This document shows positions 58,766 to 64,000 of a stretch of 64,000 nt of DNA, in pieces; position 1 is the stretch's first letter, and every line of letters begins with the position of its first letter. Below the pieces are notes generated by a model. That model searched no databases. It was not told the DNA's origin and saw nothing but the letters and a program-made list of their open reading frames with translations. The translations under genes were made by a program, and so were the position numbers. This DNA is from Pseudogemmatithrix spongiicola. GTDB taxonomy: Bacteria; Gemmatimonadota; Gemmatimonadetes; Gemmatimonadales; Gemmatimonadaceae. Where the stretch lies: assembly GCF_030623445.1 (NCBI RefSeq), contig NZ_CP130613.1:434001-498000 (forward strand). Direction: 5' to 3'.

Positions 58766-59707
58766 GTGAACATCCACAACAATGCGCGATTGACCGCCTG
58801 GGGGCGAGCCGAGCTCGTCCGCCGGGTGGTCCTCGACGGCGAGCCGGTGCGCGCCGTCGCCGCGGCCCTCCACATCAGCCCGAGCACGGCTTACAAGTGG
58901 CTGCGCCGCTTCGCGGCCGGGGGCTGGGCGGCGCTGGCCGACCGCTCCTCGCGCCCGCATCGCTCGCCGACCGCCACGCGGCCGGCGCTCATCGAGCGGA
59001 TTCTCCGCCTGCGCGCGACGCGGCTCACCGGGCCGGAGATCGCGGAGCGGCTCGGGCTCGCGGTCTCGACCGTGGGCCGGGTCCTCACGCGCGCGGGCCA
59101 GGGCCGGCTGAAGGGCCCGGGGGCGACGGGCGGGCCGCGCTACCAGCGCGAGACGCCCGGCGAGCTCGTGCATGTCGACACGAAGGCCCTCGATCGCTTC
59201 GTCACGGCGGGCCATCGCGCGCACGGCAACCGCTCGAAGGTCGGCCGCCGTCGGGGGCTCGGGCAGGACCATCTCCACGTCGCGGTCGACGACGCGACGC
59301 GGCTCGCGTACGCGGCGCTGCTACCGACACAGGACGCGGCGGCGTGCACCCGCTTCCTCGAGGCGGCGCGCCGCTGGTTTGCGCAGCTGGGCATCGCCGT
59401 CACCGGTGTGATGACCGACAACGCCAAGGCGTACACGAGCCACGCGGTGCAGGCCGCGCTGGCCGCGCACGGGATCCGGCACCTGCGCACCAAGCCCTAC
59501 CGCCCGCAGACGAACGGCAAGGCGGAGCGCTTCATCCAGACCGCGCTCCGCCGCTGGGCCTACAAGAAGCCATACCGGACCTCGGCGCACCGCAACGCGG
59601 CGCTGCCCGACTTCCTAGATTGCTACAACGTCGAACGGCCGCACCGGTCGCTCGGCCGCGTCCCGCCGCTGCTCCACTTCCTCATGCAGCGTGAACAACG
59701 TCCTTAG
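58766..59707 (+). CDS. IS481-family DDE transposase
   Basis: 313-residue transposase. An N-terminal helix-turn-helix region (about residues 8-60, VRAVAAALHISPSTAYKWLRRF) is followed by a second one near 85-110. The RNase H-like catalytic core has Asp138 (VHVDTK), Asp218 (VMTDNAKAY) and Glu254 (TNGKAERFIQ), with the 35-residue D-E spacing of the family. The start is a GTG (MNIHNNARLT). The stop codon TAG lies inside the right terminal repeat. All catalytic residues are intact, so the enzyme is probably active. Confidence 0.95.
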   Translation: MNIHNNARLTAWGRAELVRRVVLDGEPVRAVAAALHISPSTAYKWLRRFAAGGWAALADRSSRPHRSPTATRPALIERILRLRATRLTGPEIAERLGLAVSTVGRVLTRAGQGRLKGPGATGGPRYQRETPGELVHVDTKALDRFVTAGHRAHGNRSKVGRRRGLGQDHLHVAVDDATRLAYAALLPTQDAAACTRFLEAARRWFAQLGIAVTGVMTDNAKAYTSHAVQAALAAHGIRHLRTKPYRPQTNGKAERFIQTALRRWAYKKPYRTSAHRNAALPDFLDCYNVERPHRSLGRVPPLLHFLMQREQRP

Positions 59708-59715
59708 AACCGACA
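59691..59715. repeat. Right terminal inverted repeat of the IS481 element
   Basis: Ends in TTAGAACCGACA and mirrors the left end. It includes the transposase stop codon. Confidence 0.9.
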
Positions 59716-59721
59716 TCTAGT
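59716..59721. repeat. Right target-site duplication of the IS481 element
   Basis: TCTAGT identical to 58676-58681. On the leftward strand it contains the stop codon TAG of the DUF4390 gene. Confidence 0.9.
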
Positions 59722-60382
59722 CCGCGCGCGGCGGGCGGAACACGCTCGACCGCGCGCTGTACTCGCGACGCTCACCGCCGAGCAGGCGCGTCGTGAGGTT
59801 GCGGACGCCGCGCGTCAGCGCCGTCCCCGGGTTGCCCCGCCCGCGCATCGCCGGCGTGAGCTCGCCGCGCAGCCACGCATTCACTTCGTCGAGGTCGCTC
59901 ACGCTCAGCGTCCGCACCTCGAGCGAGGCCTGGTAGTAGTACCGTCGGTTCCGCGCCGGCGCTGCCAGCGGGACGCGCAACGGACGCTCCACCGCCGCCT
60001 CGGCGTCGTCGATGTGCTGGAACGTCCCTAGCGAGAGCACGCGCTCGCCGACGCGCTGGCTCACCTCGTAGCGCTGGTCCGTCCCGCGCCAGCGCACCAG
60101 CACCTCCCACTCGGCGGTGCGGTGCAACTCGTCCGTGAAGCGCTCGTCGGACCACAGCTCCACGCGATACCGCAGCCGCGCGGGAAAGCCCGCCTCCAAC
60201 AACTCGCGCATCCGCGCATCCGTCAGCACGTTGCGCGCATGCACCAGCGGTCCGTCCTGCGTGACGCGCGCCGCCGCCGGCAGCTGGATGACCAACCCCG
60301 GACGCTGTGCCGCCAATGGCGCTGCCAGCGGCGACCCGAAGGCCGTCGCCAGCACCGCCACGAGGAAGGCGCGCCGCATCAT
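59717..60382 (-). CDS. DUF4390 family exported protein
   Basis: 221-residue exported protein with a signal peptide (about 1-25, ending APLAAQ). The DUF4390 core includes ARNVLTDARMRELLEAGFPARLRYRVELW and EVLVRWRGTDQRYEV. The C-terminal 40 residues are Arg-rich. In some proteobacteria DUF4390 genes precede ntrY-ntrX; here it is the last gene of a block that begins with a histidine kinase and an NtrC-like regulator. It starts 1 base after the barrel gene stop. Its stop codon was part of the IS insertion target and remains intact. Confidence 0.85.
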   Translation of the reverse strand: MMRRAFLVAVLATAFGSPLAAPLAAQRPGLVIQLPAAARVTQDGPLVHARNVLTDARMRELLEAGFPARLRYRVELWSDERFTDELHRTAEWEVLVRWRGTDQRYEVSQRVGERVLSLGTFQHIDDAEAAVERPLRVPLAAPARNRRYYYQASLEVRTLSVSDLDEVNAWLRGELTPAMRGRGNPGTALTRGVRNLTTRLLGGERREYSARSSVFRPPRAD

Positions 60383-60383
60383 C

Positions 60384-62075
60384 TCAGAAGCGGCGCCCCA
60401 GACGGATCAGCACGTTCACCTTCTCCTCCGGCGTCGACACGGCCTTCGCGAGGTACACGCCGAGTCCGCCGAAATCGAGGCCGAGCCCGAGCGAGGTGCG
60501 GAAGCTGCTGAGCGGCGGAATGCCCTTGTCGAATCGCACCTCCGCCGGCCCGTCACCGACCGTCCAGCCGCGCCCCGCGTCGGCGAAGAGCACCCACTGC
60601 CCGCGTCCGTTGAAGCCCGGGCGCCACCAATCGTCGTTCCAGTCCGTGCGCACCCAATTCACACGGAAGTCCTGGCGCAGCTCCACCTGCGCCAACGCGA
60701 TCCGGTCGCAGAGCGTCGCGCGGCCGTCCATCGTCGCAATGCCGCCGCAGGTGAACACATCGGCGTCGTACGGCGCGCGCCGAAAGTCGTAGCCTTCGAT
60801 CGAGCCCGGGCCGCCGACCGAGAACTTCCGCTGCAGCGGCAACTCGTTGCCGCCCAGCTGGCCAGCGGTCACGATGCGCAGGTTCAGCTGCGTGCCGGGC
60901 GAGAGATTGGTGTACCGCCGCGCATCGAGGAACCCGCGCGTGTACTCGACGTCCGTCGCTGGGCCGTAGCCGAAGATCGGCTGTAGCGTGCGGTTCAGCG
61001 TGCCGCGTCCGCGCTCGATATCGGCCGCCACATACCAGCCGCCGAGCCACGGGGCTCGCACGCGCTCCCGCGTGTCGATGTCGAGCCGCAGGCTCAACAA
61101 GTGCATCGTCCCGATGTCCACGTCGGGATTCACCCGCCACGGCGTCCGGTCGTTGAACAGCGACAGCGCGTTCCGCACGTTCACCGAGCGCCAGCGCTCG
61201 CTGCCGAATGCCGCCTTGAGCGCCAGCTCCTCGCCGATGCGGCCGCCGATGCTCGCCTCGGCGCCATGTCGCCCGTAGTGGTCGCGCAGGTCGCGACGCA
61301 TGACGAAGGCCAAGAGGCCCGCTTCGGCGTTGCGCAGCTGCCAGTCTTCGATCGGCTCGATCACGTCGAACAGGCGACCGCCGAGCACCAGCCCGTAATC
61401 CTTGCCGAGCCGTACTTCGGTCCGAGCATCGTGGCCGATCGTGCTGCGGTCCCAGCGCATCGGCTCCGCAATGCGCAGCACGCCCAGCGCCTCGATGTCC
61501 ACCCGCCCCCAATCCGTCGTGCGCCGGAAACGCGGGCCGATCGTCACCGGCAATCCCTCGACGCGGTTGTAGGTGCGCGCGGCGGTGAAGAACAGCTCGG
61601 TGTACGCCGTGCGCCGCACGTCACCCTCGCCGATGCGCGGACGCCAGTCGCCGGGCGTGAAGCCCTCGGGCTCGATGCGCTCGCCGTCCAGCGTGTAGCG
61701 CAGCAGCTCCGCCTGCACGCGAGTCTCGCCATCCACCGTCACGCCGTCCGCGCGCTGCACGCTGCCACCCACGACGATCACGTCACCGGTGATCCGCGCG
61801 CCGCTCACCAAGCGCACGTCCGCGTTGATCGCCACGAGCGTGCCCCGCAACGTTCCCGCGATGACCGCCGGTCCGTTGAGCACGCCGATCGTGCCGCTCG
61901 CTTCGGCGCCGGCGGGCACGTCGTAGGCGCCGATCACCCTTGTTGTCGACGGGTTGTTCCACAGCGAGACCGCCTGCCCGGAAACACTGCGCTGCGCCGC
62001 CGCCGGCGCCGCCGCCATCACGAGTGCCATCACCACTGCCATTGCCTGCCGCATCGGTCGCTCCACGTAGGTCAT
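60384..62075 (-). CDS. Outer membrane barrel protein with N-terminal beta-helix region
   Basis: 563-residue exported protein. A signal peptide spans about residues 1-28 (ending PAAAQ). A bactofilin-like short-repeat beta-helix covers about 55-125 (GTLRGTLVAINADVRL, GARITGDVIVVGG). A C-terminal surface-antigen/Omp85-like barrel from about 190 contains GGPGSIEGYDFR and ends in LGRRF. No POTRA domain is evident, which makes it unlike BamA or TamA. It starts 4 bases after the response-regulator stop and may be controlled by, or report to, that system. Function unknown. Confidence 0.75.
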   Translation of the reverse strand: MTYVERPMRQAMAVVMALVMAAAPAAAQRSVSGQAVSLWNNPSTTRVIGAYDVPAGAEASGTIGVLNGPAVIAGTLRGTLVAINADVRLVSGARITGDVIVVGGSVQRADGVTVDGETRVQAELLRYTLDGERIEPEGFTPGDWRPRIGEGDVRRTAYTELFFTAARTYNRVEGLPVTIGPRFRRTTDWGRVDIEALGVLRIAEPMRWDRSTIGHDARTEVRLGKDYGLVLGGRLFDVIEPIEDWQLRNAEAGLLAFVMRRDLRDHYGRHGAEASIGGRIGEELALKAAFGSERWRSVNVRNALSLFNDRTPWRVNPDVDIGTMHLLSLRLDIDTRERVRAPWLGGWYVAADIERGRGTLNRTLQPIFGYGPATDVEYTRGFLDARRYTNLSPGTQLNLRIVTAGQLGGNELPLQRKFSVGGPGSIEGYDFRRAPYDADVFTCGGIATMDGRATLCDRIALAQVELRQDFRVNWVRTDWNDDWWRPGFNGRGQWVLFADAGRGWTVGDGPAEVRFDKGIPPLSSFRTSLGLGLDFGGLGVYLAKAVSTPEEKVNVLIRLGRRF

Positions 62076-62079
62076 GGCG

Positions 62080-63456
62080 TCACTCTACCCCGGAAATGCC
62101 GAGTCGGCGCATCCGGCGATACAGGTTCGGACGGTCCGTCTGCAGCCGCCGCGCCGCCTCGGCCACGACGCCGTTCGCCGCCTGCAGCGCGCGCTGGATG
62201 AGGAGGCGCTCGTACTCGTCGAGCTGGTCGCTCAACCCCATCTCCAGTCGGTCGGCGGCAGGCAGGGCCGCCGGTGCCGACGTCGCGATGTCCAGCGTCG
62301 GCAGCACCTCGAGCACGTGATCGGCCGTGATCTCCTGGCCCGCGTGCAGGATTGCCAGGCGCTCCACGATGTTCGCCAACTCGCGCACGTTGCCCGGCCA
62401 GCGGTACCGCGTCATCGCGTCCACGGCGGCGCCACTCCACGTCGGCGCGGGCTGGCCGCTGCGGCGTCGGTGCAGCGTCGCGAAATGCAGGACGAGGTCG
62501 GGGATGTCGCCCGGATGCTCGCGCAGCGGCGGCACGGACATCGGGATGACGTTCAACCGGAAGTAGAGATCCTCGCGGAATCGCCCCTCGCGCACTTCCT
62601 TCGCCAAGTCGCGGTTCGTCGCCGCGAGCACGCGCACGTCCACCTTGATGTGCCGCCCGCCGCCCACGCGCTCGATTTCCCGCGCTTCGATCGCGCGCAG
62701 CAGCTTGGCCTGCGCCTCGGCCGAGAGTTCGCCGACTTCGTCGAGCAGCAGCGTGCCCGTGTGGGCCATCTCGAAGCGGCCGATGCGACGCTCCGTCGCG
62801 CCGGTGAAGGCACCGCGCTCGTGGCCGAACATCTCGCTCTCCACGAGGTCGCGGGGGATCGCCGCGCAGTTCACGCGCACGAACGGCTTCTCGCGCCGCG
62901 GGCTCTGCGCGTGGATCGCGGCGGCCACCAGCTCCTTGCCCGTGCCGCTCTCGCCCGTGATCAGCACGCGCGCGTCGCTCGGGGCCACGCGCGCGATCAT
63001 CGCCTTCACGGCGTCCATCGCCGGGCTCGTGCCGACGAGCTGACCCGCGAGCCCGAGGTCGGCGCGCAGTGCGCTGCGTTCGCGGCGGGCCTGACGCAGT
63101 TCAAGCGCACCGGAGATCGCCAGCAGCACCCCCTCGGGCGTGAGCGGCTTCTCGAGGAAGTTCACCGCGCCGAGCCGCGTCGCCTTGACCGCGTCCCCGA
63201 GGCCCGCGCGCCCGGACATCATGACGACCGGCAGGTCCGGGATGCGCTCCCGCAGTTGCTCGAGCAATACCAGCCCGTCCGTCGGGTTCGGCATCATGAG
63301 GTCGAGCAGCACGAGATCGGGATCGGTCTCCGACGCCTTGTCGAGGCCGCTGCGCGCATCGGCGGCCTCGTGGACCTCGTAGCCCTCGGCGCCCAACAGC
63401 GCGCCGACCATGCGGCGGATGTTGGGTTCGTCGTCGACGATGAGTACGGATGCCAT
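62080..63456 (-). CDS. Sigma-54-dependent response regulator, NtrX/NtrC-like
   Basis: 458-residue regulator. The receiver has Asp52 (LVLLDLMMP) and Lys103. The AAA+ domain shows Walker A GESGTGKE, an intact GAFTGA loop (FGHERGAFTGATERR) and Walker B GTLLLDEVGEL. The C-terminal Fis-type helix-turn-helix is VVAEAARRLQTDRPNLYRRMRRLGI. It should activate sigma-54 promoters, in contrast to the other NtrC-like protein in the window. A sensor kinase gene and a small coiled-coil membrane protein gene lie directly upstream. No rpoN gene or clear GG-N10-GC promoter was found here. Confidence 0.93.
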   Translation of the reverse strand: MASVLIVDDEPNIRRMVGALLGAEGYEVHEAADARSGLDKASETDPDLVLLDLMMPNPTDGLVLLEQLRERIPDLPVVMMSGRAGLGDAVKATRLGAVNFLEKPLTPEGVLLAISGALELRQARRERSALRADLGLAGQLVGTSPAMDAVKAMIARVAPSDARVLITGESGTGKELVAAAIHAQSPRREKPFVRVNCAAIPRDLVESEMFGHERGAFTGATERRIGRFEMAHTGTLLLDEVGELSAEAQAKLLRAIEAREIERVGGGRHIKVDVRVLAATNRDLAKEVREGRFREDLYFRLNVIPMSVPPLREHPGDIPDLVLHFATLHRRRSGQPAPTWSGAAVDAMTRYRWPGNVRELANIVERLAILHAGQEITADHVLEVLPTLDIATSAPAALPAADRLEMGLSDQLDEYERLLIQRALQAANGVVAEAARRLQTDRPNLYRRMRRLGISGVE

Positions 63457-63490
63457 GGGGAACCGGGGTGGGAGAGGATCCGCCGTGCCG

Positions 63491-63766
63491 CTAGCGCGAC
63501 TCGGACTGCGGCAACGCCTTCACCGGCTGCTCGCGCTCGGCCAGGAGCTTCGTCACGAAGCGCTGGCCTTCGCTGATGCGCTCGATCTCGACCGCCATTG
63601 TCTCCAGCGCCTGTTCCATGCGCTCGAGGCGTCGCTCCTGGGCCAACGTGCTCGCGGCCGGCTCGGCTTCGCGCCGCCGCACGTACGCGCGCACGAGCGG
63701 TAGGCCGAGCGTCACCACGATCACGGTGAAGAAGAAACCGCCGATCGCGAGGATGTCTTCGTTCAT
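63491..63766 (-). CDS. Small membrane-anchored coiled-coil protein
   Basis: 91-residue protein with one N-terminal membrane helix (about residues 5-25, LAIGGFFFTVIVVTLGLPLV). A charged helix likely to form a coiled coil follows at about 40-75 (LAQERRLERMEQALETMAVEIERI). It resembles small proteins common in this phylum but with no known role. The ATG overlaps the upstream histidine-kinase stop as ATGA, so it is translated with the kinase and may be an accessory membrane partner. Confidence 0.75.
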   Translation of the reverse strand: MNEDILAIGGFFFTVIVVTLGLPLVRAYVRRREAEPAASTLAQERRLERMEQALETMAVEIERISEGQRFVTKLLAEREQPVKALPQSESR

Positions 63767-64000
63767 GCGGGCTCCGTGGCCGTTGCGGCGGCCGCTGCGG
63801 GAAAGATGAGTCGGATCTCGGTACCGGCGCCCGGCGCGCTCTCGGCCTCGACGCTGCCGCCGTGCGAGACCACCGTCTGCTTCACGATGGCCAGCCCGAG
63901 CCCGGTGCCGCCGGTCTTGGTCGTGACGTAAGGCTCCCAGATGCGCGCGAGCGCATCGGCGGGGATGCCGACGCCGTCGTCCCGTACGGCCAGCGTCACC
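63763..64000 (-). CDS. Sensor histidine kinase, 3' end only (NtrY-like)
   Basis: Only the last 78 or so residues are in the window; the gene continues past the right edge. The visible part is the end of an HATPase domain: G1 box DDGVGIPADAL, F-box-like IWEPYVTTK, and G2 box GTGLGLAIVKQTVVSHGG, followed by an Ala-rich tail. The order kinase, small membrane protein, NtrC-like regulator, barrel, DUF4390 suggests an NtrY-type sensor. Domains at its N-terminus cannot be seen. Confidence 0.85.
   Translation of the reverse strand, partial: VTLAVRDDGVGIPADALARIWEPYVTTKTGGTGLGLAIVKQTVVSHGGSVEAESAPGAGTEIRLIFPAAAAATATEPA

Larger units (their letters stand above)
58682..59715 (+). mobile_element. IS481-family insertion sequence, intact
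   Basis: 1034-bp element bounded by imperfect terminal inverted repeats. The left end TGTCGGTTCTAAAGAGGTTG and the right end, read inward, TGTCGGTTCTAAGGACGTTG continue into GTTCAC. They match over 25 bases with 2 mismatches. It holds one transposase gene and is flanked by a perfect 6-bp duplication, TCTAGT. Intact ends, an intact gene and perfect duplications suggest a recent insertion. Confidence 0.95.

Noticed and set aside
58676-59721. Genomic island or prophage around the IS element
   Set aside because: Both flanks are the two interrupted convergent housekeeping-like genes. No integrase, tRNA or other foreign gene lies nearby.

Overview
High-GC (clearly above 60 %), gene-dense chromosomal DNA from a Gram-negative bacterium. 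An outer membrane is implied by an Omp85/TamA-TamB pair, a lipid A-type acyltransferase, an MsbA-like ABC exporter, Lgt and several signal-peptide barrel proteins. The gene content and style (Hanks kinase, CsgG-TPR protein, many beta-barrel hypotheticals, short intergenic gaps) suggest Gemmatimonadota to me. That is an inference from family resemblance; no rRNA or other decisive marker is present. I found no rRNA, tRNA, CRISPR array, prophage or replication origin. One insertion sequence is present. No gene-free stretch exceeds about 210 bases.

Layout. 1-9.6 kb: end of an MFS exporter, then a leftward block with a MoxR-like ATPase, a molybdopterin oxidoreductase, YgfZ, an odd HAD protein and glycolate oxidase glcDEF. 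9.7-13.5 kb (leftward): sigma-70 factor, aroB, a PduO-type cobalamin adenosyltransferase and a Ser/Thr kinase. 13.6-26.7 kb (rightward, tightly packed): YumC-type ferredoxin reductase, TamA-like Omp85, TamB, a lipid kinase, a PAS histidine kinase, an NtrC-like regulator without the GAFTGA loop, a 59-residue zinc-ribbon protein and a P1 peptidase. 27.2-30.2 kb (rightward): EamA permease, HAD phosphatase, CYTH protein, an unknown and acpS. 30.3-40.7 kb (leftward): housekeeping superblock yebC-ruvC-ruvA-ruvB-queA-yajC-def-fmt-rsmB-rpe-tlpA/resA-tsaD-lgt. 40.9-44.6 kb (leftward): beta-barrel protein, CsgG-TPR protein, a DnaB-C-domain ATPase and an unknown. 44.7-58.7 kb: MsbA-like exporter with a possible 12-codon leader peptide, LpxL-like acyltransferase, class V aminotransferase, a secreted propeller-like protein, prfC, a membrane protein, tyrS, PBP1A, an amidohydrolase, ilvE and an HNH nuclease. 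58.7-59.7 kb: an intact IS481-family element. 59.7-64 kb (leftward): an NtrY/NtrX-like two-component system with an outer-membrane barrel protein and a DUF4390 protein.

The most notable signal is regulatory. Many genes have a -10-like hexamer (TAG-A/C-TT or TAnnnT, often followed by TCCC or TCGG) ending only 5-9 bases before the start codon, with no Shine-Dalgarno sequence. This is the layout expected for leaderless mRNAs. Genes at other positions carry ordinary AGGAG-type ribosome sites, or are translationally coupled through ATGA, GTGA or TGATG overlaps. The IS481 element is inserted in a CTAG that served as the shared stop codon of two convergent genes. Its 6-bp target duplication restored both stop codons.
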